A stretch of 64,000 nt of DNA from Emticicia oligotrophica DSM 17448 (lineage in GTDB: Bacteria; Bacteroidota; Bacteroidia; Cytophagales; Spirosomataceae): positions 4,588,001-4,652,000 of the forward strand of contig NC_018748.1 of NCBI RefSeq assembly GCF_000263195.1, in the 5' to 3' direction. Position 1 is the stretch's first letter. Each line of letters starts with the position of its first letter. Shown piece by piece: positions 27,694 to 36,521 of the stretch. The notes beneath the pieces are model-generated. The model was not told the DNA's origin, did not search any database, and worked only from the letters and a program-made list of their open reading frames with translations. The position numbers and the translations under genes are program-made.

Positions 27694-28725
27694 TTATTCT
27701 GCGAATGTTTCCCATTTTTTTAGAACATTTGAGAAATCTTCTGGTAGTTCACTATCAAATTGCATCCATTTTTTTGTCGTTGGATGAACAAATCCTAGTG
27801 TTTTGGCGTGTAAAGCTTGACGAGGCATAATTTCAAAGCAATTTTCAACAAATTTCTTATAACTACCCGATTGCTGACCCCTAAGAATTTTATCACCACC
27901 ATATTCTGAATCACTAAACAAAGTATGTCCTAAAAACTTCATGTGGACACGAATCTGGTGGGTTCGCCCAGTTTCTAAATTACACTGAATTAATGAAACA
28001 TACTTATAATCTTTTAAAATTTTATAGTGAGTTATAGAGTCTTTTCCATGAGAGCCATCAGGGTAAACCTCAATTATCTTTCTGTTTTTCAAACTTCTTC
28101 CAATGAATTGATGTATTGTTCCACTAGGATTTTTTGGAACACCCCAAACAAGAGCATAATAAGTTCTCTCAATGGTATGTTCTGAAAATTGTTTAGCCAA
28201 AAAAGTCATAGCAAAATCGTTTTTGGCAATAACCAATAAGCCAGAAGTATCTTTATCAATTCTATGAACTAAACCAGGTCTAATTTCACCATTTCTATGA
28301 GTTGGTAAGTTTTTTAGGTAGTAAACTAAACCATTGACCAATGTGCCAGACCAATTACCCACCGCTGGGTGGACGACCATTCTTGGTGGTTTATTGACAA
28401 TCATCAAATCGTCATCTTCATATACAATATCTAATGGAATATTTTCCTCTAGTAATTCATGATTTCGTGGTGGTCGAGGTAAGGAAAAAGTAATCACATC
28501 AAGTGGTTTTACTTTGTAACTCGCCTTTGCAGGTAAGCCATTTACCTTGATTGCCTCGGCATCAATCGAATTTTGGATTTTATTCCTAGATACATTTTTA
28601 GTAAAATGAGGTAAGTATTTATCCAAACGCATAGTAATTTGACCTTTGTCAACTACAATTCGTTGGTGTTCATATAGTTCGTCCTCTTCTTCTTCGTTAT
28701 CTATATTATCTAATTCTTCGCTCAT
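27694..28725 (-). CDS. rluD: RluD-type 23S rRNA pseudouridine synthase
   Basis: A 343-residue RluA-family pseudouridine synthase. An acidic N-terminal tail is followed by an S4 RNA-binding domain (about residues 30-85, MRLDKYLPHF), then the catalytic domain with HRIDKDTSGLLV, whose Asp is the nucleophile. LETGRTHQIRVHM is the conserved C-terminal motif. An S4 domain in a protein of this length points to RluD, which modifies helix 69 of 23S rRNA, rather than RluA or RluC, though RluC-type cannot be fully excluded. Its start is only 31 bases from the divergent PLP-enzyme gene. Confidence 0.85.
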   Translation of the reverse strand: MSEELDNIDNEEEEDELYEHQRIVVDKGQITMRLDKYLPHFTKNVSRNKIQNSIDAEAIKVNGLPAKASYKVKPLDVITFSLPRPPRNHELLEENIPLDIVYEDDDLMIVNKPPRMVVHPAVGNWSGTLVNGLVYYLKNLPTHRNGEIRPGLVHRIDKDTSGLLVIAKNDFAMTFLAKQFSEHTIERTYYALVWGVPKNPSGTIHQFIGRSLKNRKIIEVYPDGSHGKDSITHYKILKDYKYVSLIQCNLETGRTHQIRVHMKFLGHTLFSDSEYGGDKILRGQQSGSYKKFVENCFEIMPRQALHAKTLGFVHPTTKKWMQFDSELPEDFSNVLKKWETFAE

Positions 28726-28731
28726 TCTGAT

Positions 28732-28749
28732 TAAATTTGTGCAAATTTA
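28732..28749. promoter_or_regulatory. Palindromic pair of divergent -7 elements
   Basis: TAAATTTG-TG-CAAATTTA is a perfect 18-base palindrome. Each arm matches the Bacteroidota -7 consensus TAnnTTTG, one per strand, in the 31-base gap between divergent start codons. A TTTG for the minus strand lies 23 bases away (28773-28776); no -33 match was seen for the plus strand. Leaders would be only about 10 bases. It could instead be an operator. Confidence 0.6.
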
Positions 28750-28756
28750 CTAGAAA

Positions 28757-29683
28757 ATGACTGATAATACTGCAAATATTGAATTTGAAGACAAAATAAA
28801 AAGAATATTGCTTCTTCCTTCTCCACTTCATAAATTTGAGAATGAAGTTTATGCAAAACTCAATTTGGAAGTATTTATTAAACGTGATGATTTGATTCAT
28901 AAAGAAATTTCAGGAAATAAATGGAGAAAACTGAAGTATAACTTAATAGAAGCAAAAAAAAATGAAATAAATGAAATTATCACATTTGGTGGGGCTTATT
29001 CAAACCATATTTATGCAACCGCCGCAGTAGGTAAATATTTTGGTTTTGAGACAATTGCAATAATTCGTGGTGATGAACTAAATGAAAATTCTTCTGAGAC
29101 CCTTAAGTTTGCCTCAAAATGTGGGATGAAATTAAAATTTATTTCAAGAACCGAATATAGAAATATTAGAATAGATAAAACACCCATTCAAACAAATTTA
29201 AATAGTTTAGTAATTCCTGAAGGAGGAACAACCGTTTTTTCGTTAGAAGGTGTAGGAGAAATGGTAGAAGAAATCAATGGGCAACTTAATCAGAGCCCTG
29301 ACTACATCATATGTCCAGTTGGTACCGCCGGTACGATTGCAGGAATTATTGCAAATACTCATTCTTCAACAAAGGTAATTGGCATTTGTGTTTTGAAAAA
29401 AGGACAATATTTAGAAACTGAAATCGAAAATCTACTAAATCAAAGTAAAAAAGAAACAAACTTAAACTATGAAATTTTCTGGGATTTTCATCATGGAGGA
29501 TATGCAAAAAAATCGCCTGAACTCACAACTTTTGTTTCTAATTTTAATTCTAACCAAGAATTTGAAATAGAACCTATTTATTCGGGAAAGTTGTTTTATG
29601 CTTTTGAACAACTTGTTAATCAAAACTATTTTAAGCCAAATACTAAAATTGTTTTAATTCATACGGGTGGTTTGAGGTATTGA
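28757..29683 (+). CDS. PLP-dependent ACC deaminase/D-cysteine desulfhydrase family enzyme
   Basis: A 308-residue fold-type II PLP enzyme. The PLP-binding Lys lies in SGNKWRKLKYN (about residue 55), followed by GGAYSNHIYATA that binds the cofactor phosphate/substrate, and a glycine-rich PVGTAGTIAGI loop. Members either deaminate 1-aminocyclopropane-1-carboxylate or release sulfide from D-cysteine; sequence by eye does not decide, and D-cysteine desulfhydrase-like activity is more common in such bacteria. It is divergent from rluD and nearly touches the decayed response regulator downstream. Confidence 0.8.
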   Translation: MTDNTANIEFEDKIKRILLLPSPLHKFENEVYAKLNLEVFIKRDDLIHKEISGNKWRKLKYNLIEAKKNEINEIITFGGAYSNHIYATAAVGKYFGFETIAIIRGDELNENSSETLKFASKCGMKLKFISRTEYRNIRIDKTPIQTNLNSLVIPEGGTTVFSLEGVGEMVEEINGQLNQSPDYIICPVGTAGTIAGIIANTHSSTKVIGICVLKKGQYLETEIENLLNQSKKETNLNYEIFWDFHHGGYAKKSPELTTFVSNFNSNQEFEIEPIYSGKLFYAFEQLVNQNYFKPNTKIVLIHTGGLRY

Positions 29684-29684
29684 T

Positions 29685-30324
29685 TTATACTAATTTATCT
29701 TTTATAGCCTTCACTACAGCCTCCGACTTTGAATTTACGTGTAGTTTTCTGTAAATATTATTTATATGACTTCTGACTGTTTACATACTAATGTAGCAGT
29801 TAGTAGCAATCTTTTATATGAATCTCCATTTACAAGTCATTTTAGAATATCTAATTCCCTTTCTGAAAGGTTATTTTCATCATTTTTATCAATTTGGGTT
29901 GGCTAAAGTATTCGAAAACCTTTCGTGCGATGGCGGGTGTCATTGGATAATCACCATTATATACTTAGTGTATGCATCTATAATCTCAATAATATTTGAT
30001 TTCATTTGCAAATATCCAGATGCACCCGTTTGTAATGCATTAAAAAGCTTATCAAGTTCTTCAAAAAGGTTAAAATTAAAATATTTACTGAAAGATATAA
30101 ATCTTTAACGAGTTTTGTAGCTTCAATTGCACTCATTTGAGGCATACTAAATTCATTTCGATTACATTTGGAATTTCAATTTCCTTACAGTTTTCGAGTA
30201 TCAAAATAGGACTTTCGAACGCTCCGAAAAATTCAAATTCTTCTGAGTTTTGAAGTAAATGGATAAGGCTAGTTCTAAGAGTCGTGTTAACTTCGTTTAA
30301 TGCTACTTTTAGTAGCCGAATCAA
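29685..30324 (-). pseudogene. Decayed NarL/FixJ-type response regulator
   Basis: Translating the minus strand in shifting frames recovers a full-length two-component response regulator. From the 30324 side: an open 63-codon piece of receiver domain (NSEEFEFFGAFESPILILE), then SMPQMSAIEATKLVKD, ELDKLFNALQTGASGYL and YNGDYPMTPAIARKVFEYF in other frames, then LSERELDILK, an in-frame TGA, and finally TVRSHINNIYRKLHV with SKSEAVVKAIKDKLV and a TAA at 29685-29687. Several frameshifts and at least one internal stop inactivate it. The LuxR-type HTH is recognisable. No partner kinase is nearby. The 265 bases upstream (30325-30589) hold no gene that I can support. Confidence 0.88.
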
Positions 30325-30589
30325 AGATGTTTAAAATTGTGTAGCAAATTGAGTTTTTTTTAAAAACGCAATCAGATAAATATTTAGTTTTTGTATTTTC
30401 TATAAAGAAGAATTATCTATATCTATTTTTTGTAAAAATGATAGTATTAGTTGTTTTTATCTCAAAATTTTATATCTGCGGCAAAAAATTATTAAAAATA
30501 GATTAATTTCTAACAAATTTCTAAGTATTTGCCGTTGGAAGTGTAGAGTTAAAATCATAGCTTTGAATTTATTTTTTGAAATTTAATAA

Positions 30590-31306
30590 ATGCAAATAGA
30601 TAAATTTGAGAATGCTGAGAAATTAGCATTACATACCGCAAATTATATAATTGAGTTAGTCAAAAATAAGCCTAATGCAACTTTAATACTTACTTCTGGA
30701 GATACTCCTGTAATTACATACAGAAAGATTGTCGAACTGGCGAACCCTAAAGATTTCGCTCAAGTAACAATAATTGGTCTTGATGAATGGGTTGGTGTTC
30801 CTTCGGCAAGCGAAGGTAGTTGTAGATTTATTGTTGAAGAAAATTTGCTTAAACCGCTTGGAATCAATGAGAGTCAATTTACTTTTTTTGATTCAATGTC
30901 AAATGATTTGCAAAACGAGTGTAAAAGAGTAGATGATTTGTTATTTAGTAAAGGCGGGGCTGATTTAATGTTAGTTGGAGTAGGTGTCAATGGCCACATT
31001 GGTCTTAATGAACCTGGAACCAGTTTTGATAAATATTGTCATGTGTCAGAATTAGCAGAAATTACTATTTCAATCGGACAAAAATATTTTAAACAAAGTA
31101 CACAGCTTACGCAAGGTATAACTATTGGATTAAAACATTTACTTGAAGCCAAATCTGCTGTTTTAATTGCTACTGGCGAAAGAAAAGCTGAGGTTTTAAA
31201 GACATTGGTAGAAAGCGAGCCAAATGTTGATTTTCCAGCCACAGTTTTTAAGCTTCATTCAAATTCTTATGTGTGGATTGATGAGTCTGCCGCTCAATTA
31301 CTATAA
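30590..31306 (+). CDS. nagB: Glucosamine-6-phosphate deaminase/6-phosphogluconolactonase family protein
   Basis: A 238-residue member of the NagB family. Seen: LTSGDTPVITYRKI (phosphate-binding), GLDEWVGV with the catalytic-type Asp, and GVGVNGHIGLNEPG, the NagB signature with the His that opens the sugar ring. This supports conversion of glucosamine 6-phosphate to fructose 6-phosphate and ammonia. It is slightly shorter than the E. coli enzyme (about 266 residues), lacking C-terminal allosteric features, which is common. The membrane protein gene downstream starts four bases later. Confidence 0.8.
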   Translation: MQIDKFENAEKLALHTANYIIELVKNKPNATLILTSGDTPVITYRKIVELANPKDFAQVTIIGLDEWVGVPSASEGSCRFIVEENLLKPLGINESQFTFFDSMSNDLQNECKRVDDLLFSKGGADLMLVGVGVNGHIGLNEPGTSFDKYCHVSELAEITISIGQKYFKQSTQLTQGITIGLKHLLEAKSAVLIATGERKAEVLKTLVESEPNVDFPATVFKLHSNSYVWIDESAAQLL

Positions 31307-31309
31307 AGA

Positions 31310-33178
31310 ATGAGTAAAAAAAAGCTTAATATCGTTTTTGTTTGCCTAACTATTATTTTTCCCATTCTTTATGGCTTAGTTTTCATAAGAAACTTTTCTG
31401 AACCTCTTTCAGGTGGAGGAGATATTGATGAGTGGGAATATGTTGGTTATTACTTAGCGAATAATATTAGTTTTAATCCATTCCCTAGTATCAGTTTTAA
31501 TCATAATCAAACATTTTATCCTTTCGGTACTACACAAGTATTTTCAGATTGGTCATTAGAAAGTAATTATTGGTTTGCTTTTTTTTATAAAAACTGGGGG
31601 CATGGACCATGGTTGAATATTTACTACGTATTAAGTTTAATTATATCCTTTTTGGGAACTTTTTTAGTAATTAAGCCTGATTTTGGTTCAAAAAAAGCAT
31701 TCTTTACTGGATTTGTAGTTACTTTTTTCAATTTTTACGCTTTAAATAAATATCCTCATCACTATAATCATAGTACAATTCATTGGGCAATACTAAGTTT
31801 ACTTACTGATTTTATATTACTAAAACGAATTTGTCTAAGCGAGGGTTTTTCATTAAAATGGGTCTTTCTCAAAGCATTTATTTTATTGGCTTGCTTGGGA
31901 ATGAACCTAGGATATATTTGTGGATTTGCATTAAATAGTTTCACTATTTGCATTATTTTTGCTTTAATTTTATTAATAAAACGCCATTTTGAAGGAGTAA
32001 GATCCCCTCAATTACTATTTAATAATTGGCTTACTGAGTTTAAGAATAAACCATACTCTTTTTTATTTTTATCAATCCCGATTCTGTTGGTAGGTTTCTT
32101 GTTTTTACCTCTAGTTTTGCAAATTTATTTTGAAGCAAAAACTTACAAATTAGATGGATTACCTGCTCCTCATTTTTGGAGTAACCCATTGAGAATGCTT
32201 CTGCCTTATTTCCCTCATTTGAATGCTTTACATAATCCTTTTATAAACAATCTAAAAGATATGCCCGAAGGATTAGGTTCTGGTAGTCCGGGTTGGTTTT
32301 GTCTTGGACTTGGTTTAATTGGTTTTTTCTCAAACCGTAAGGAATACGGATTAATTTTTATCCCTTTTCTAATTTTATTAATAATCTCAACTTTCTATCA
32401 TCCCAATAGAATTCCAACCCTAAAGATTTTTCCTTGGGGAGCGTACAATCGAGTTCCATCAAGATTTACTTCATTATTACCAGTAATTTTTGCGAGCTTC
32501 TTTTTACCAACTGATTTTCATCGAATTCCAAATTATAAAATAATCATTGGCATTTTTACAACTTTTTTTGTTGTTGAGCTGTCAGTGGTATTAAAGTATA
32601 GATTTGAACAAAGTCCCTTTGTTTTTGAATCCAATTTCTTCCCATACATGGAAGTTGTGAAGAATCAAAGGGGAGAAGCTGTTTTAGATTTTCCATATTG
32701 TATCGTGGGTGGAGATGGTACTGGTTTAAAGGAAAACTTATGTCCAATTTTCACTAAAACTTGCAATATTTATGCATTAAGACGCTTTCATGAAAAAAAG
32801 GTGATTGGAGGATATTATAGCCATGTTCCACAAGGTGCGGTTGATAGATTTGTGAAGATTGGAATTGGAAATTGGGTAAAACCTAATATTGATAGCTGGC
32901 AGTTTGCTTCGCACATTGTTAATGTAATGGACAATCAACAATTAGAACATTTCATAAAGTATTTTCAATATAACGATTTTGCTGGTATCAATCTTTATGT
33001 TGATTTAATACCCAATGAATTAGCAAAACAGATTATTGAGCATATTGGTCAACCCATTAGCTCAACTATTAGTCCAGGTGCTGGAAAGGTAGTTTTTATA
33101 CCAAAACCTAAAGGTTGGTACCAGTTTATTAATAAAAATAAAGCAAAACAAATGCATTTTCCTTGTGGGTGTTCTTGA
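31310..33178 (+). CDS. Polytopic membrane protein, GT-C-like glycosyltransferase candidate
   Basis: A 622-residue inner-membrane protein with about 11-12 hydrophobic segments and a soluble C-terminal part of about 180 residues. GGGDIDEWEYVGYY near residue 37 lies in the first outside loop, where GT-C enzymes carry an acidic catalytic motif, and FGTTQVFSDWSLESNYW follows. No family can be named with certainty. Being four bases after the NagB-family gene suggests co-expression. It is similar in length and layout to the product of 36522-38396, but I could not align them convincingly. Confidence 0.65.
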   Translation: MSKKKLNIVFVCLTIIFPILYGLVFIRNFSEPLSGGGDIDEWEYVGYYLANNISFNPFPSISFNHNQTFYPFGTTQVFSDWSLESNYWFAFFYKNWGHGPWLNIYYVLSLIISFLGTFLVIKPDFGSKKAFFTGFVVTFFNFYALNKYPHHYNHSTIHWAILSLLTDFILLKRICLSEGFSLKWVFLKAFILLACLGMNLGYICGFALNSFTICIIFALILLIKRHFEGVRSPQLLFNNWLTEFKNKPYSFLFLSIPILLVGFLFLPLVLQIYFEAKTYKLDGLPAPHFWSNPLRMLLPYFPHLNALHNPFINNLKDMPEGLGSGSPGWFCLGLGLIGFFSNRKEYGLIFIPFLILLIISTFYHPNRIPTLKIFPWGAYNRVPSRFTSLLPVIFASFFLPTDFHRIPNYKIIIGIFTTFFVVELSVVLKYRFEQSPFVFESNFFPYMEVVKNQRGEAVLDFPYCIVGGDGTGLKENLCPIFTKTCNIYALRRFHEKKVIGGYYSHVPQGAVDRFVKIGIGNWVKPNIDSWQFASHIVNVMDNQQLEHFIKYFQYNDFAGINLYVDLIPNELAKQIIEHIGQPISSTISPGAGKVVFIPKPKGWYQFINKNKAKQMHFPCGCS

Positions 33179-33244
33179 TTAACTTGTTATGTGCATTTTT
33201 TTGGAGGATTTTAAAGGGAAATTTCATAAGTAAGTAATACACGC

Positions 33245-33619
33245 ATGGCATCATTAATTGAATTGCAAACTTTTTCTTCCGAAGTAGGGAATCTCACTAT
33301 TATTGAAAAAGTTTTGAAAAATGGGATAAAGCGTATTTTTTATATTTATAATGCTTTTAACCAAGTGAGAGGAGGTCATCGACATAAATTAACCTATAAC
33401 GCCCTAACTTGTGTTAGTGGAAGTTGTAAAGTTTATGTAAATAATGGTAAAATAGAAGAAGAATACATATTAGATTCTCCCGATAAATGTTTACTTGTAG
33501 AGCCTGAAGATTGGCATACCATGTATGATTTTACAGAAAATGCTGTTTTGTTAGTACTTTCTGATAGAAATTATGAAAAAGAAGATTACATATATGAAAG
33601 ATATGCAGATAGAAAGTAA
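33245..33619 (+). CDS. FdtA/WxcM-like sugar 3,4-ketoisomerase, cupin family (second copy)
   Basis: A 124-residue cupin clearly paralogous to the protein at 121-537. Shared blocks include KRIFYIYNA, RGGHRHK, GSCKVYV, EPEDWHTMYDF and NAVLLVLSDRNY ending in DYIYERY. The family isomerises dTDP-4-keto-6-deoxy sugars. No aminotransferase or RmlA/RmlB gene is next to it, so the pathway partner is elsewhere. It follows the membrane protein gene after 66 bases and may belong with surface glycan assembly. Confidence 0.85.
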   Translation: MASLIELQTFSSEVGNLTIIEKVLKNGIKRIFYIYNAFNQVRGGHRHKLTYNALTCVSGSCKVYVNNGKIEEEYILDSPDKCLLVEPEDWHTMYDFTENAVLLVLSDRNYEKEDYIYERYADRK

Positions 33620-33622
33620 AAA

Positions 33623-33646
33623 GTGTTGAAGAATAAACTCCAACAC
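33623..33646. terminator. Possible terminator between convergent genes
   Basis: GTGTTG (33623-33628) and CAACAC (33641-33646) can pair around a 12-base loop, between the cupin gene and hslV. On the minus strand a T-run follows, so it could end hslV transcription. Confidence 0.4.
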
Positions 33647-33654
33647 CTTAAATA

Positions 33655-34191
33655 TTATAATGTTTCAATAATGATGTTATGATTTGTATAAATACAAATA
33701 TCTGCGGCAATATTTAGTCCCTCTCTAACCATTTCTTCTGCACTTAAATTGGCGGCATGTTTCTTTAGTGCAATGGCAGCAGATTGTGCATACATACTTC
33801 CTGAGCCAATTGAAGCAATATTATTATCAGGTTCTAAAACATCTCCTGTACCTGAAATTATTAGCATTTCACTTTCATTTGCCACAATCAACATTGCTTC
33901 AAGTTTTCTAAGATAGCGGTCAGTTCTCCAATCTTTTGCTAATTCAATTGCTGCTCGCTTCATATTACCGCCAAAAGCGTTTAATTTTTCTTCAAAGCGT
34001 TCAATCAATGTAAATGCGTCAGCCGTTGAGCCAGCAAATCCTGCTAAGATTTTTCCACCAAATAGTTTTCTAACTTTTCTAACATTGCTTTTGGCAATTG
34101 TATTACCCATTGTTGCTTGTCCATCGGCACCTAGAGCAACTTTCCCATTATGAATGATTCCTAAAACAGTAGTTGCGTGTATTTTTTGCAT
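33655..34191 (-). CDS. hslV: ATP-dependent protease subunit HslV (ClpQ)
   Basis: A 178-residue HslV peptidase. [12 protein letters not shown] carries the N-terminal threonine nucleophile within an ATT motif, so a short propeptide is probably removed. Seen: [40 protein letters not shown] and [10 protein letters not shown]. It forms a double hexamer capped by the HslU ATPase. HslU is not adjacent. The ATG overlaps the stop codon of the upstream gene (ATGA), indicating coupled translation in a pdhC, hypothetical, hslV run. Confidence 0.95.
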   Translation of the reverse strand: MQKIHATTVLGIIHNGKVALGADGQATMGNTIAKSNVRKVRKLFGGKILAGFAGSTADAFTLIERFEEKLNAFGGNMKRAAIELAKDWRTDRYLRKLEAMLIVANESEMLIISGTGDVLEPDNNIASIGSGSMYAQSAAIALKKHAANLSAEEMVREGLNIAADICIYTNHNIIIETL

Positions 34192-34736
34192 CAGTCTTTT
34201 GCCTCAATTTTGGTTAACTTCCATACATTATTTTCCAAATCCATTGAATAGGTATAAGTCACTGAGTATGGTCTTTTTAACTTCACAATGATTTTTGCTT
34301 TGCTACCATTTATTGAAACAGTAGAATTGTTATTCAAAGCCGTTATTAAATCTTTAACTTCAGGAGGGTCTTGAGAAATAGTATATCTATCATACTCCAG
34401 ACTATAAGCATATTTATTTTTTTTGATTTCAGCCTTCATTTGATTAAACTCTTGTTGAAGAGATTTAATATAAAGACTTGAGAATAAACCAGTTGCTTCT
34501 ATTGATTTAATGTACTTTTGAATACATTTCTCATCAATTTTGTTTACCACATAGCCTTCTCCATTAAAACAATCCCCTTCAAATGGTAAATTTTCTTTAC
34601 CAGTCCATTTAATAAATGCTGTTAACCTTTGTTTAGGAGATTCTTTAATTTGAGAAAAAGAATCAGAAGTATGGACAAAACAAATCCCCCATAGAGAGAT
34701 TGTTAGCCAAAATACGGAGGATTTGAAAGATTTCAT
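34191..34736 (-). CDS. Exported hypothetical protein
   Basis: A 181-residue protein with a Sec signal (hydrophobic core [12 protein letters not shown], cleavage probably near SFSQ). The mature part has [20 protein letters not shown] and a beta-rich C-terminal half ([35 protein letters not shown]), reminiscent of small periplasmic DUF4878/NTF2-like proteins, but I cannot assign a family. It sits between pdhC (17-base gap) and hslV (overlap), so it is likely cotranscribed with both. Confidence 0.7.
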   Translation of the reverse strand: MKSFKSSVFWLTISLWGICFVHTSDSFSQIKESPKQRLTAFIKWTGKENLPFEGDCFNGEGYVVNKIDEKCIQKYIKSIEATGLFSSLYIKSLQQEFNQMKAEIKKNKYAYSLEYDRYTISQDPPEVKDLITALNNNSTVSINGSKAKIIVKLKRPYSVTYTYSMDLENNVWKLTKIEAKD

Positions 34737-34753
34737 AAATCTTTAGAGTTTTG

Positions 34754-36367
34754 TTATACTAATAATTTATATGGTTCTTCAAGTAATTCTTTTAAAGTAA
34801 CTAAGAAAGCTGCCCCAGTTGCTCCATCAACCACGCGATGGTCACAAGTAAGCGTTACTTTCATGATATTAGTTGCATAGAACTGACCATTTTTAACAGC
34901 AACGGTTTCTTTGATTCCACCAACAGAAAGAATACATGATTCATTTTTAGGATTATTGATAATTGAAGTAAATTGTTCAATTCCAAACATCCCTAAATTA
35001 CTTACAGTAAATGTATTTCCTTCCCAATCTTTTGGCTGTAATTTGCCATTTTTGGCTTTTCCACCTAAATCTTTAGTAGTAGCAGCTAATGTTGAAAGTG
35101 AAAGTGTATCGGCAAAACGAATTACTGGTACTACCAAACCTTCAGCAATGGCCACTGCCATTCCAATGTGCACGTGTTGGTTACGTCTTATATGGTCGTC
35201 TCTCCAAGAAGAGTTGATATTTGGATGCTTTTTCAGTGCAACACCGCAAGCTTTTAATACCATATCGTTGAATGAGATTTTAACTGGTGAAGCCTGATTC
35301 ATTACTTCTCTAGCTTGGATAGCTTTATCCATGCAAATTTCCATGGTTAATTGGAAATCAACTGCACTAGATTGTGATTCAGCTAAACTACGTGCAATGG
35401 CTTTTCTCATTTGAGTTAAGCTAATTTCTTCGTAGCTTTCAATGCCAGCAGCTACAGGAGCTGGAGTAGAAGATGCTGTTTTTGCAGATTCTTGTGCTTT
35501 TGGAGTAAAGTTATCAACATCTGATTTAACGATACGGCCACCTTCACCAGAACCGCTCACTTCTGCTAATTTGATGCCTTTTTCTTCGGCTAATTTTTTT
35601 GCTAATGGAGATGCAAGGATTCTTCCATTGCTGTTTGATGCATGAACTGGTGCTGCACTTGGAGTTGAAGGGGCTGGAGCTGTACTTTTTGGAGTTTCAA
35701 CCTTAACTTCTTGAGCTGCTGGAGCTGGAGCCGATGGAGCACCACCAAGAAGGGCTTGATAATTCGCACCTTCCTCACCAATAACTGCAATTACTCCATT
35801 TACTTTCGCAGCTTTACCCGCTTCTACACCTATATACAATAAAGTTCCATCTTCATAAGCTTCAAGTTCCATTGTAGCTTTGTCTGTCTCGATTTCAGCT
35901 AGAATATCACCCGACTTAACTTTATCACCTACTTTCTTCAACCATGCATGAATTACACCTTCGGTCATGGTATCACTCAAAAGTGGCATCGTAACTACCT
36001 TTGCTTTGATATTTGAAGTATCCACAGCTGGTACTGCTGCTACAGGTGCAGTTTCTTGAGCTACGGGTGTAGCTTCAACAGGAGCACTCGGTGCTGGACT
36101 TCCATTTAATAAACTTTGGAAATCTTCGCCAGCTTTACCAATTACAGCAATGATAGCATCTACTGGTACAGCTTGTCCTTTCTCAACACCAATATATAAA
36201 AGCGTACCATCATAATAAGACTCCATATCCATGGTAGCCTTATCAGTTTCTACCTCTGCTAAAATATCTCCTGATTTTACAACATCACCAACTTTTTTGT
36301 TCCATGCCGCAATTACACCTTCTGTCATGGTGTCGCTCATCTTGGGCATTCTGATTACTTCTGCCAT
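34754..36367 (-). CDS. pdhC: Pyruvate dehydrogenase E2, dihydrolipoamide acetyltransferase
   Basis: A 537-residue E2 subunit. Two lipoyl domains (about residues 2-75 and 125-200, each with the ETDKATM lipoyl-lysine motif) are separated by Ala/Pro-rich linkers. A peripheral-subunit-binding domain follows (RILASPLAKKLAEEKGI near 250) and then the catalytic acyltransferase domain, ending in the HxxxDG-type motif DHRVVDGATGA. The ATG at 36367 gives the expected MAEVIRMPKMSDTMTEG N-terminus; an upstream TTG at 36409 is less likely. E1 and E3 genes are not in the window. Confidence 0.95.
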   Translation of the reverse strand: MAEVIRMPKMSDTMTEGVIAAWNKKVGDVVKSGDILAEVETDKATMDMESYYDGTLLYIGVEKGQAVPVDAIIAVIGKAGEDFQSLLNGSPAPSAPVEATPVAQETAPVAAVPAVDTSNIKAKVVTMPLLSDTMTEGVIHAWLKKVGDKVKSGDILAEIETDKATMELEAYEDGTLLYIGVEAGKAAKVNGVIAVIGEEGANYQALLGGAPSAPAPAAQEVKVETPKSTAPAPSTPSAAPVHASNSNGRILASPLAKKLAEEKGIKLAEVSGSGEGGRIVKSDVDNFTPKAQESAKTASSTPAPVAAGIESYEEISLTQMRKAIARSLAESQSSAVDFQLTMEICMDKAIQAREVMNQASPVKISFNDMVLKACGVALKKHPNINSSWRDDHIRRNQHVHIGMAVAIAEGLVVPVIRFADTLSLSTLAATTKDLGGKAKNGKLQPKDWEGNTFTVSNLGMFGIEQFTSIINNPKNESCILSVGGIKETVAVKNGQFYATNIMKVTLTCDHRVVDGATGAAFLVTLKELLEEPYKLLV

Positions 36368-36413
36368 TTTAAATAATTTGCTTAGATTTTGGATAGTATC
36401 ATTATTCAACCCT

Positions 36414-36421
36414 CAAAATTA
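36414..36421 (-). promoter_or_regulatory. Candidate -7 element for pdhC
   Basis: The minus strand reads TAATTTTG, an exact TAnnTTTG match, about 47 bases upstream of the pdhC ATG. No TTTG was found at the right distance for a -33 element, so support is partial. Confidence 0.4.
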
Positions 36422-36521
36422 TAACAAAGTTTTGGATGTGCTTAAAAAACTAATAAGAAAGTTTGTAATAAGTTTTTGTTTTGCCTTTTTTTGCTCAAAA
36501 TTTATCAAAAAAACATGAGAT

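Noticed and set aside
29818-30108. A 96-codon plus-strand open frame in the gap after the PLP-enzyme gene
   Set aside because: It is antisense to the decayed response regulator, whose minus-strand fragments are clearly protein-like.
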